DNA of 64,000 nucleotides, taken from positions 186,001-250,000 of the forward strand of contig NZ_LWKZ01000026.1 in assembly GCF_001905005.1 (NCBI RefSeq), given 5' to 3'. The translations under genes were made by a program, and so were the position numbers. The stretch's first letter is position 1. Each line of letters begins with the position of its first letter. Below, in pieces: positions 32,801 to 38,435 of the stretch. Under the pieces are notes generated by a model, which had not been told where the DNA came from, made no database searches, and saw nothing but the letters and a program-made list of their open reading frames with translations. Source of the stretch: Streptomyces sp. CB02923. Lineage in GTDB: Bacteria > Actinomycetota > Actinomycetes > Streptomycetales > Streptomycetaceae.

Positions 32801-33487
32801 GAGACGCAGCGACTGCACCGCGAGATGCGTGGTCACAAGCGACGAGGAGCAGCCGGTGTCCACCGTGACCGCGGGGCCGGTGAGGCCGAGTACGTAGGCC
32901 ACTCGGCCGGACACCACGCTGGCGGTGTTCCCGGTGATCAGGTACCCCTCCAGCCCGTCCGGGACGGTGTGCACCCGGGGCGCGTAGTCGTGCATCATCG
33001 AGCCGGCGAACACGGCCGTGCGGCTGCCCCGCAGCGAGGTGGGATCGATGGCCGCGTTCTCCAGGGCCTCCCACGCCGTCGTGAGCAGGAGGCGCTGCTG
33101 CGGATCGGTGGTCAACGCCTCGCGGGCGGAGAGCCCGAAGAACTCGGCGTCGAAATGGCCGGCGTCGTAGAGGAATCCGCCGTGCCGGACGTAGGAGGTA
33201 CCGGGCCGGTCCGGGTCGGGGTCGTAGAGGGCCGCCAGGTCCCAGCCCCGGTCGTCCGGTAACTCGCCGATCGCGTCGACCCCGTCCCTGGCCACCTGCC
33301 AGAGCCCTTCCGGGGCGGCTATTCCGCCAGGGTAGCGGCACGCCATTCCCACAATCGCAATCGGTTCGCCCGGCATCCGACGCCCTCCCAGAGCAGTTTG
33401 GACTGTGTCGGCCACCATGGACGCAAAATCATTCACCGAACTCGCGACCATCCGACCAAACGCCGATAAATCGAGGTGCCGCAACAT
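23858..33487 (-). CDS. Type I PKS, two modules: KS-AT-DH-KR-ACP-KS-AT-KR-ACP
   Basis: A 3,209-residue first PKS of the line. Module 1: KS Cys213 in VDTGCSSS; AT with GQGTQ (571), GHSQGE (654) and YASH (754), predicting methylmalonyl-CoA; DH with an intact HxxxGxxxxP (954) and Asp in LLDAALH (1110); B-type KR with LDD (1427) and Tyr (1486); ACP GFDSL (1641). Module 2: KS Cys about 1876; AT with GHSVGE (2315) and HAFH (2414), predicting malonyl-CoA; B-type KR with LDD (2862); ACP LDSL (3073); docking tail after 3140. There is no loading AT-ACP, CoA ligase or KSQ domain; the protein begins with about 40 residues and then an ordinary extending KS. The starter must come in trans. The start codon is weakly supported; no clear Shine-Dalgarno sits directly ahead. 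Confidence 0.96.
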   Translation of the reverse strand: MLRHLDLSAFGRMVASSVNDFASMVADTVQTALGGRRMPGEPIAIVGMACRYPGGIAAPEGLWQVARDGVDAIGELPDDRGWDLAALYDPDPDRPGTSYVRHGGFLYDAGHFDAEFFGLSAREALTTDPQQRLLLTTAWEALENAAIDPTSLRGSRTAVFAGSMMHDYAPRVHTVPDGLEGYLITGNTASVVSGRVAYVLGLTGPAVTVDTGCSSSLVTTHLAVQSLRLGECDLALSGGVTVMATPEMFVEFSRLRGLAPDGRCKPFSATADGTAWSEGVGMLVLERLSDALRHGHTVHALVRGTAVNSDGASNGLSAPSGPAQERVLRAALADAGLSGADVDAVEAHGTGTALGDPIEARALLAVHGPQRARSLLVGSVKSNIGHTQAAAGAAGILKMVHAMRDGVLPRILHLTEPSPHVDWETGRVTPLAEDTPWPETGLPRRAGVSSFGISGTNAHVILEQAPEPAPAAAPRPASAVPLLLSARTAEALREQAGRLAERLRPDRVGLLDAGFTLATGRAGFEHRAAVLGRDRGSLVHGLDALAEGGSAPGTVVGSPCRDARPVLLFPGQGTQWTGMATELLESSPVFAGHMAACQDAMAPYVDWNLGDVLTDADALLRVDVVQPALWAVMVSLAGLWRAHGVRPAAVVGHSQGEIAAATVAGALSLDDGARIVTLRSRALRALSGTGRMLSVGLPRAAVEESMAPWGEDLSVAAVNGPRATVVSGAVEAVEQFAAALVAEDIRASLLPVDYASHSAQVELLRAELRELLAPVTPMAAEVPFHSTVTGGPVDTTGLDADYWYRNLRATVEFEATVRGLVAAGHTTFLESSPHPVLAGGVRQILGDHEEDHDGAGVALETLKRDDGGADRFLLAVAEAAVHGVDVHWNGLFDGARRVELPTYPFREQRYWMLPTAASGPVAGHPMLDSVVQLAGGGLVATCRLSLTRHPWLAEHEVRGTVLLPGAAFVELALHAGERAGLPMLDELVLESPLVLSERGETELQIAIGETDPGTLAMYGRSAPDAPWTRYATGTLRAAGPGGAPLTEWPPAGAEEIDLDGAYAQLDERGYEYGPAFQGLRRAWRLGAERWAEVELPVDPGRFGLHPALLDAALHPLLLDAGDEPVRLPFSWSGVALHAVGATALRVRLTPQGNDSYAVALADAAGEAVATVSALTLRPVGPVRPGTAGVDRALHRLDWVPVARRPAPAIVDAPIVDAAGPEEALARVREFLDTDDETATGGPLIVRTRGAVAITPEEDQDPDAAAVWGLVRTARTEHPGRFVLVDLERPGDPEEDGSEEDGSALEQALGTGEPEIAIRGGQAFAPRLARVTRTGDRPALAGGTVLITGGTGVLGRELARHLVTEHGVRHLVLAGRRGGTAALGLEDLTGTAEITVVACDVADRAALAELLAAIPAQHPLTAVIHAAGVLDDGTVRSLTAERLHAVLRPKVEGARNLHELTAHLDLAAFVLFSSVAGVLGTPGQANYAAANAWLDGLAQHRRSRGLPASSMAWGLWAQDTGMTGRLGDTDRARLRRTGLVPMSREHGLALFDAALGTGLACTVPARFDLAGVRAAGPERAPVWAGLLGVRRSAARPAAVAAAPVFVSGGERPVLDLVLATVGSVLGVERRVDPARAFRDIGFDSLSGVELRNRLTAATGVRLSATAVFDHPTPTALAGYLSGQLPTASPGGRTPAAGPGTYDMDDPVVLVGASCRLPGGVSTTDELWALLAAGRDAITEFPADRGWNLDEIYHPEPGRGGRSYVRHGGFLDGIAEFDNGFFGVAPAEAVSMDPQQRILLELAWHALEDAGIDPTALRGTRTGVYLGLMGNDYARHAHRTPEDLTGDVSIGNAGSVASGRLAYTFGFHGPAITVDTACSSALVAMHQAAQALRAGECTVALAGGITVLTTPTLFVEFSQVGVLAPDGRCKPFDAAAEGTAWSEGAGLLVMERLSTARERGHRVLAVLRGSALNSDGASNGLTAPSGSAQQRVIRDALAVAGLAPDEVDAVEAHGTGTPLGDPIEATALLATYGQDRARPVLVGSAKSNLGHTQAAAGVAGVLKMVLAMRHGRLPQTLHLNAPSPHVNWDDGAVRLLDEPMDWPRVGRPRRAAVSSFSLSGTNAHVILEEPEPEPEPEPTAAAAPPLIPWVLSAATPEALPAQAEALLRRLTDEDGNGSPSALDVAYSLATTRARLRARTVVLGTDTGELTAALRAGTGSTGVTADGATAFLFPGQGVQYAAMATSLSDRVPVFAAALQEIAAELDPLLDRPLAEILRDGPGERTDHAQAAVFAVQVAVFRLLTTLGVRPDAVAGHSVGELAAAHAAGVFSLADACALVAARGRLMHELGGEGAMVAVQIPEADVPELLRGREDRVALAAVNGPASVVLAGDADAVREISQRVTHAHRLTVRHAFHSHHMDPVLDPFREVLAKLDFRTPAIPFVSSVTGARVTEELRDPEYWVRHAREPVRFHDCLRALDTAGTSTYLELGPGATLSALGQEALGGDGFLPVLRQDADEVHGLLTALATAYTRGVDVDWAAWCAGGRAVPLPGYAFTRQRFWLPDDDGAPADPLLHGVEWPLLPVPGPVADAPGPWLVVAPPGADWDRLTEDVARVLGEGTRTVRGDAVDGEHWDRLLPDLPGGGIVSLLAMAEGPDTPRVPTGLAATLALLRALLSRGADTPLWSITSGAVRADTADTVPNPEQAAVCGLVRVAGMEAPRLHGGLVDLPPRPAVEDLAALPAALAARDEIAIRDGRLHARRLVPVPRTEPATTEPIGTVLITGGLGGIGAHVARRLAARGADRLLLVGRRGVDTPGATELRAELTALGTEVDIADCDVADHEALAGLLAGRSLTGVVHAAGVLDDGVLEALSEARLARVFVAKADGARFLHELTASHPLRFFVLCSSLAGTAGSPGQGNYAAANAVVEALAAHRQAAGLPATSLAWGPWLDTGMTTSWPAGPQSDSGATPMPADRALDALERALSGGAAQYVAGAVDWPRFAAARPGHLCSGLPGVGADTGPEPASALREQLAATAPERRSSVLLELVTARVAVVSGRPAGDLDAHRPFKELGLDSLAGVRLRNLLGADTGVPLAASAVYDHPTAAALARYLGDALGVDEGDPAERVVLDRLRELEAALLRRPPSAPVPEEITTTLRRLLRSQEDGTAEERAAVPDLSGATDDEMFTLIDGVLDDATSDTGRTAGRATERS

Positions 33488-33782
33488 GATTAACGCCCGG
33501 ACTCATTCCACACAACACCTCCAGCCGACCAAAACCTAGGGCTTTCACCAGAAATTTCGGCCCGCCGTCGAGCATTCTCACCACTACCGTGACGCATAGC
33601 AGATCCCGCCGAATTCCACTACCCGTCAAAAACGAGACACCCACCCCATCGAGAACCGCAAGTCTTCATTCCGGAAAACGCGGCGCGGCCCACCCCCGTG
33701 CCCAATTCTGACGACTCCAAACGAACCACCTCTGCCACAACTCGGTAAACGCATGACTGGCGGCCGGCGCTTTTCGTCTCCG
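33488..33782. promoter_or_regulatory. Likely PKS-A promoter region, 295 bp
   Basis: This gap between the upstream P450 and PKS-A is noticeably poorer in GC than its surroundings and holds no gene. GGAGGTG occurs on the minus strand about 35 bases before the annotated PKS-A ATG. A promoter or 5' leader for the PKS operon is likely, though no -10/-35 pair is convincing. Confidence 0.45.
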
Positions 33783-34988
33783 TCACCAGGTGACCGGGAG
33801 TGCCGATACCGAGAACCCGGAGCCGTTGACGAAGCGCAGTTCATCGCGTGGCGTGGCCAGGCGGAGCGTGGGGATGCGCCGGAACAGCGTGTCGAGGACG
33901 ATGCGCAGCTCCAGCCGGGCCAGATTCTTGCCGAGGCATTGGTGCGGTCCCCAGCCGAAAGCCAGGTGCCTGCGGTTGTCCCTGGTGACATCGAGCGTGT
34001 CCGGATCGGCGAAGGCCGCAGGGTCACGGTTGGCGGCGGCGGACAGGGCGGCGACGCCCTCACCCCTCCGTACCAGAGTGCCGCCGATCTCGACGTCCGC
34101 CGTGGCGCGGCGCATCAGGGACAGCTCGGCGACGGAGAAGAACCTCAGCAGTTCGTCCACCGCCGACGGGGTCAGGCCCGGGTCGGCGGTGAGGAAGGCG
34201 AGTTGGTCGGGGTGTTCGAGGAGAGCCAGGATCCCGAGTGCGGTCATCGTGGCGGTGGTCTCCAGGCCCGCGACGACCAGGAGGATGCACAGTTCGACCA
34301 TGGTCCAGCGGCTCTCGTCACCGCTGAAGAGCTGGTGGCCCGCCAGCCTGCCCAGCAGGTCCTCGGGCCGCTCGGTCATCTTGGTGGCGCACAGCGCGTC
34401 GAAATACGCGGTCAGAGAGCGGAAGGACTCGGCGCGATCCGCTTCGGCGGAGTCGTGGGCTATCAGCACCGTGGTGTTGGTGGTGAACTCCTGCCGGTCA
34501 CCGGTCGGGATGCCGAGCAGCTCGCACAGCACCAGACCGGCCATCGGCACGGCCAGCGCGGACACCAGGTCGGCGGGCCCGGCGCCGGCCAGCACATCGT
34601 CGAGCAGACCGTCGACGATGCACTGGACCTTGGGGCGCAGTTCCCGCATGCGGCGGATGGTGAACTCGCCGGCGACCGCACGACGGGCGGGGCCGTGCTC
34701 GGGCGGGTCCATCTCGATCAGCGAGGGCCGGAAGCCGGGGAACACGATCTCGCCGACGCGCATCCACGGGAAGTCCGGGTGCGAACGGTCGGAGCTGAAC
34801 CGGGCGTCGCCGAGCACAGCGCGGACGTCTTCATGGCGTGCGGCAACGAACACGGTGCGTCCGCTCGGGCCCGTCAGCCTGGGCAGGCCGGGGTGCTCGC
34901 GCAGACCTGCGTAGTCCGGCGGCGGGGAGAACGGGCAGGTCCGAGGCATCGGCCAAGTCTCGGCTTGTAACGGGCCCTGGTCGTGCAT
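33783..34988 (-). CDS. Cytochrome P450 (upstream of PKS-A)
   Basis: A 401-residue bacterial P450. The haem loop is FGWGPHQCLGKNLA near residue 345, the I-helix has AGLETTA, and ExxR lies in DELLRF. The N-terminal PRTCPFSPPPDY is typical of Streptomyces class I P450s of the CYP105/107 sort. The ATG at 34988 is preferred to a TTG at 35018 because GAGGTGG lies just upstream. It points the same way as the PKS genes, 295 bp before PKS-A, and probably tailors the polyketide with the second P450. No ferredoxin gene is seen nearby. Confidence 0.95.
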   Translation of the reverse strand: MHDQGPLQAETWPMPRTCPFSPPPDYAGLREHPGLPRLTGPSGRTVFVAARHEDVRAVLGDARFSSDRSHPDFPWMRVGEIVFPGFRPSLIEMDPPEHGPARRAVAGEFTIRRMRELRPKVQCIVDGLLDDVLAGAGPADLVSALAVPMAGLVLCELLGIPTGDRQEFTTNTTVLIAHDSAEADRAESFRSLTAYFDALCATKMTERPEDLLGRLAGHQLFSGDESRWTMVELCILLVVAGLETTATMTALGILALLEHPDQLAFLTADPGLTPSAVDELLRFFSVAELSLMRRATADVEIGGTLVRRGEGVAALSAAANRDPAAFADPDTLDVTRDNRRHLAFGWGPHQCLGKNLARLELRIVLDTLFRRIPTLRLATPRDELRFVNGSGFSVSALPVTW

Positions 34989-35150
34989 GGTCACCACCTC
35001 GACTCTTTCGGAAGTCAAGGACGACCGTATGACTGGCGATACCCGTTTTTCCCTAGAATCCCATTGAGACCGGAACCCAGCATTCCGTCCGTATTACCCG
35101 GGGAAGCCGTGACTGTACCGATAGTGATCCTTCCGGGGGAGGCGGGAGGA

Positions 35151-35263
35151 TCAGGCTTGATGGGTGCTCGGATCTTGGGCAGGGGGCCGGCCCAGCACTT
35201 CGTGAGAGACGTGACCTTCGGCGAGGACGCCAGCCTCACCGGACGAGCGCGCATCAAGCCTGA
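35151..35263. repeat. 113-bp element bounded by 12-bp perfect inverted repeats
   Basis: TCAGGCTTGATG (35151-35162) and CATCAAGCCTGA (35252-35263) are perfect inverse complements; pairing extends inward to about 20 bp with two mismatches. The element contains copy B of the 37-bp direct repeat and lies in the gap between the quinone oxidoreductase stop and the P450 start. Size and ends resemble a small non-autonomous transposable element, or a large terminator hairpin for the oxidoreductase gene. Confidence 0.6.
35154..35190 (+). repeat. 37-bp direct repeat, copy B (right of PKS block)
   Basis: It matches 12943-12979 in the same orientation at 34 of 37 bases, about 22 kb away. The two copies bracket the PKS/P450 block exactly, outside its first and last genes. 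Confidence 0.7.
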
Positions 35264-35272
35264 CTTCGGGGG

Positions 35273-36235
35273 TCAGGGTACGAGCAGGAGCTTGCCTGTG
35301 GTCCTGCGGGATTCGATGTCGGCGTGGGCCTGTGCGGCGTCCCGCAGCGCGTAGCGTCCTCCGATGCGCGGCGAGAGCTGCCCCTTGCGGACCATGGTGA
35401 AGACCTCCGCACTGCGTTCGACCAGGGCCTCGCGCGTGGGCACATGGTGGTGGACCACGGGGTACGTCAGAAAGATGCTGTGCGGGAGGTCGGTCGGGGC
35501 GATGGACGGCACGCCCATGAAGGGTCCGTAGTAGGCGTGGACTCCGTGCGGGCGCAGGGCCTGCTGCGAGGAGCGGAACGTCGAGGTGCCGCCCCCGTCG
35601 TACACCACGTGGGCGCCCTCACCTCCCGTCAACTCCTTGACCTGGTCCTCGAATCCGGCTCCGCTGGAGACCAGCACATGATCCGCTCCGGCTTCCCGCG
35701 CCGGAGCGGCCTTCTCCTCCTGGGACACCAGTCCGATCACCCGGCCGCCGCGGGCTTTGACCATATGCGTCAGCAGCAGACCGACGCCGCCGGCCGCGGC
35801 GTGCACGACAGCGGTGTCACCCGGCTTGATGGCGTACGTCTCGGTGGTGAAGTGGTTGGCCGTCAGGCCCTGCATCATCACCGCGGCCGCGGTTTCGTCG
35901 GACACCTCGTCAGGAATCCTGACGAGCGAGCGCGCGGGTATGGAGAGCAGTTCGGCATAGCTGCCGGGGTGGTAGAACCAGGCGACGCGGTCACCCGGGG
36001 AGAAATCCTCCACGCCGTCACCGAGGGCGGTCACGTACCCCATTCCCTCGACTCCGAGAACCGTCGGAGCGGACCAGCCGGGACCACCGGCCGTCCGGGC
36101 CCCGACATCCATGAAGTTCACTCCCGCGACGGCGAGCCGTACGAGCACCTCACCTGTTCCAGGAGTCGGGTCAGGGAATTCGGTCCAGTTCATCACTTCG
36201 GGGCCGCCGTGCCGGTCGATGTGAATCGCGCGCAT
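35273..36235 (-). CDS. NADPH:quinone oxidoreductase-like MDR enzyme
   Basis: A 320-residue zinc-free medium-chain reductase. The N-terminal GroES-like domain opens with IHIDRHGGPEVMNWTEF; the NADPH Rossmann motif is HAAAGGVGLLLTHMVKA near residue 150. No structural or catalytic zinc ligands are seen, as expected for quinone reductases. AGAAAGG lies about ten bases before the ATG. It is on the PKS strand, but the repeat-bounded gap downstream separates it from the P450, so membership of the PKS cluster is uncertain. It may instead be a stress gene controlled from the dyad at 36374-36397. Confidence 0.9.
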   Translation of the reverse strand: MRAIHIDRHGGPEVMNWTEFPDPTPGTGEVLVRLAVAGVNFMDVGARTAGGPGWSAPTVLGVEGMGYVTALGDGVEDFSPGDRVAWFYHPGSYAELLSIPARSLVRIPDEVSDETAAAVMMQGLTANHFTTETYAIKPGDTAVVHAAAGGVGLLLTHMVKARGGRVIGLVSQEEKAAPAREAGADHVLVSSGAGFEDQVKELTGGEGAHVVYDGGGTSTFRSSQQALRPHGVHAYYGPFMGVPSIAPTDLPHSIFLTYPVVHHHVPTREALVERSAEVFTMVRKGQLSPRIGGRYALRDAAQAHADIESRRTTGKLLLVP

Positions 36236-36306
36236 GAGATATGCCTTTCTTGGCGATGGGCAACGGGTGGCGGGGATCAGATATCAGCTATCAGGTAGCA
36301 GATATC

Positions 36307-36327
36307 GGGTAGCGGGTAGCGGGTAGC
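36307..36327. repeat. Three tandem GGGTAGC heptamers
   Basis: Three perfect 7-bp copies lie just upstream of the quinone oxidoreductase start, preceded by imperfect ATATC/GTAGC repeats from about 36281. A possible slippage tract in the promoter region; function unknown. Confidence 0.7.
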
Positions 36328-36373
36328 GGAGGGATTCACCGCGGATACCGGTTGCCCGCAGCGTAGGACGGCA

Positions 36374-36397
36374 AAAATGGACCCACAAGTCCACTTT
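36374..36397. promoter_or_regulatory. AAAATGGAC-N6-GTCCACTTT dyad, candidate operator
   Basis: The arms match at 8 of 9 positions around a 6-base spacer. It lies 139 bp upstream of the quinone oxidoreductase and in an otherwise GC-rich gap. Such AT-flanked dyads ahead of quinone reductases are often MarR or HxlR operators; no regulator of that type is adjacent. Confidence 0.5.
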
Positions 36398-36400
36398 CAT

Positions 36401-36439
36401 GGGCCGGGCGGGCCGGGCGAGCCGGGTGGACCGGGTGGA
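36401..36439. repeat. GC-rich short tandem repeats
   Basis: GGGCCGGGC occurs twice, followed by two CCGGGTGGA units and further degenerate copies to about 36480. This part of the gap between the oxidoreductase and the ABC-F gene is low-complexity and non-coding. Confidence 0.6.
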
Positions 36440-36560
36440 CCGGGCAGGTCGGCTGGACCCGACGGACTCGGCAGACCCGGCGGACGAGTGGCGAACCACG
36501 GCAACCAGGAACGGGTGTTAGCCTGACGGTGACCTGATCTCGGATCGAGGAGACGCAGCT

Positions 36561-36590
36561 GTGGCGGGTGACGACGACATCTCCGGGTGA
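36561..36590 (+). CDS. Putative 9-residue leader peptide of ABC-F gene
   Basis: A GTG-started mini-ORF (MAGDDDISG, then TGA) has GAGGAG (36547-36552) eight bases upstream, better than the ribosome binding site of the main gene. It lies 130 bp before the ABC-F start, and its stop codon is embedded in a perfect hairpin. Antibiotic-resistance ABC-F genes are often controlled by ribosome stalling on such leaders. Whether it is translated is an inference. Confidence 0.45.
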   Translation: MAGDDDISG

Positions 36591-36599
36591 TACCCGGAG
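36581..36599 (+). promoter_or_regulatory. Leader hairpin, candidate attenuator
   Basis: CTCCGGGT (36581-36588) and ACCCGGAG (36592-36599) form a perfect 8-bp stem with a 3-base loop across the leader's stop codon. Another CTCCGGGC segment at 36670-36677 could compete for the right arm, giving alternative structures ahead of the ABC-F start. Confidence 0.5.
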
Positions 36600-36719
36600 C
36601 TGACGGCCGCCGGCCGGTGCATGGACGCACCGCCGTGGTGGCTGCCTTGTCGTGCCCTCCCACCCGTTCTCCGGGCACCGGTGTCTGCCGGGCCCGCGGT
36701 GTTTCTCCGAGGTATCACC

Positions 36720-38354
36720 ATGTCCGACGCTTCCGTCGTCTGCTCGAACCTGTCCTTCACCTGGCCCGACGACACCCCTGTCTTCCGGGACCTGTCCTTC
36801 ACCGTGGGCTCCGGCCGCACGGGCCTGGTGGCGCCCAACGGCTCCGGCAAGAGCACCCTGCTCAAGCTGATCGCCGGTGAACTGCGGCCCGCCGCCGGGG
36901 CCGTGTCCGTATCCGGTCTGCTCGGCTACCTGCCGCAGAGCCTGCCGCTCACCGCCGGCCTCACCGTGGCCGAGGTGCTGGGCGTCGCCGAGGTGATCCG
37001 CGCGCTGGACGCCGTGGAGTCCGGTGACGTGAGCGAGGCGCACTTCGCGACGATCGGTGACGACTGGGACATCGAGGAGCGCACGCGGGCGCAGCTCGAC
37101 CGGCTCGGTCTCACGGAGCTGACGCTCGACCGCGGGCTGAGCACGCTCAGCGGCGGCCAGATCGTCTCGCTCGGCCTGGCCGCGCAGTTGCTCAAGCGGC
37201 CTGACGTCCTGCTGCTCGACGAGCCGACGAACAACCTGGACCTCGACGCCCGCCACAAGCTCTACGACGCGCTGGAGGACTGGCACGGCTGTCTGCTCCT
37301 GGTCAGTCACGACCGTGCGCTGCTCGACCGCATGGACCGCATCGCCGAACTCGACCCGGGCGCCCTGCGGCTGTACGGCGGCAACTTCACCGCGTACGAG
37401 GAAGCCGTACAGGCGGAGCAGGAGGCGGCCGAGAAGAACGTCCGCAACGCCGAGCAGGAACTCAAGCGTGAGAAGCGGGAGTTGCAGCAGGCCCGCGAGC
37501 GCGCCGACCGCCGCGCGAGCAATGCCTCCCGCAACCTCAAGAACGCGGGTCTCCCCCGCATCTTCGCCGGGAACATGAAGCGCGGGGCCCAGGAGTCGGC
37601 CGGGCGGGCCGGGCAGATGCACGCCTCCCGGGTCGGCGAGGCCAAGGCCCGCCTGGACGAGGCGGGGCGTGCCGTGCGCGACGAGCAGCGCATCACGCTG
37701 GACCTGCCCGACACCGACGTGCCGGCGGGGCGCAACCTGTTCCTCGGCGAGGGCCTGCACGTCAGCCACGGCGGGCGGCCCCTGTTCGCCGCCGACGGAG
37801 TCGACCTGACGGTCCGGGGCCCCGAGCGCATCGCGCTGACCGGCCCCAACGGCTCCGGCAAGACCACGCTGCTGCGTCTGCTCCACGGTGAACTCGAACC
37901 CGACGCGGGGCAGATCAAGCGGGCCGACAGCCGGATCGCCTACCTGTCGCAGCGCCTCGACGTGCTCGATCTCGACCGGACCGTGGCCGAGAACTTCGCC
38001 GCGTCCGCTCCGCACCGTACGGAGGCGGAACGGATGAACCTGCTCGCCCGTTTCCTCTTCCGGGGTCCCCGGGCGCACCTGCCGGTGCATGTGCTGTCCG
38101 GCGGCGAGCGGCTGCGCGCCACGCTGGCGTGTGTGCTGTGCGCCGAACCGGCGCCGCAGCTTTTGCTCCTGGACGAGCCGACGAACAACCTCGACCTGGT
38201 CAGCGCCGGGCAGCTGGAGAGTGCGCTGGCCTCGTACCGGGGGGCGTTCGTCGTGGTCAGCCATGACGAACGCTTCCTCGCCCGGATCGGGGTCGACCGG
38301 TGGCTGCGGCTGGCCGACGGCGAGCTGAGGGAGACGGCGGCCCCCGAGGTGTGA
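36720..38354 (+). CDS. ABC-F ATPase (ribosome-protection type), first copy
   Basis: A 544-residue soluble protein with two ABC cassettes and no membrane segment. Cassette 1: Walker A APNGSGKST (about residue 40), LSGGQ signature, LLLDEPTNNLDLD. Cassette 2: GPNGSGKTT (about 378), LSGGE, LLLDEPTNNLDL. The charged alpha-helical linker between them (about 225-325, rich in Glu/Arg) is the P-site tRNA interaction motif of ABC-F proteins. Members bind the ribosomal E site and can displace macrolide, lincosamide, streptogramin or pleuromutilin drugs. The start at 36720 places the cassette at the N-terminus; the frame stays open upstream to 36621. A leader/hairpin upstream suggests drug-inducible expression. 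Confidence 0.93.
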   Translation: MSDASVVCSNLSFTWPDDTPVFRDLSFTVGSGRTGLVAPNGSGKSTLLKLIAGELRPAAGAVSVSGLLGYLPQSLPLTAGLTVAEVLGVAEVIRALDAVESGDVSEAHFATIGDDWDIEERTRAQLDRLGLTELTLDRGLSTLSGGQIVSLGLAAQLLKRPDVLLLDEPTNNLDLDARHKLYDALEDWHGCLLLVSHDRALLDRMDRIAELDPGALRLYGGNFTAYEEAVQAEQEAAEKNVRNAEQELKREKRELQQARERADRRASNASRNLKNAGLPRIFAGNMKRGAQESAGRAGQMHASRVGEAKARLDEAGRAVRDEQRITLDLPDTDVPAGRNLFLGEGLHVSHGGRPLFAADGVDLTVRGPERIALTGPNGSGKTTLLRLLHGELEPDAGQIKRADSRIAYLSQRLDVLDLDRTVAENFAASAPHRTEAERMNLLARFLFRGPRAHLPVHVLSGGERLRATLACVLCAEPAPQLLLLDEPTNNLDLVSAGQLESALASYRGAFVVVSHDERFLARIGVDRWLRLADGELRETAAPEV

Positions 38355-38435
38355 GACGCCGGAACACGGTCTGGCCCGCGTCCGAGGCAGGTGTCCCGGC
38401 GGGCCGCGTACAGCGCTCACACCAGGTGGACCACC

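Noticed and set aside
32800..32900. KS1 of PKS-A as a KSQ-type decarboxylating loading domain.
   Set aside because: The active-site residue is Cys (VDTGCSSS), not Gln; only the preceding Ala is changed to Gly.
28481..33262. A very long open frame (about 1,590 codons) on the plus strand opposite PKS-A, and similar ones at 14710-17328, 19547-22492 and 22667-25960.
   Set aside because: These are antisense shadows caused by high GC; composition is Arg/Gly/Pro/Gln-rich with no family motifs, while the minus strand carries clear PKS or P450 domains.
36281..36330. A CRISPR-like array in the short repeats near 36300.
   Set aside because: Units are only 7 bp with no spacers, and no cas genes are present.
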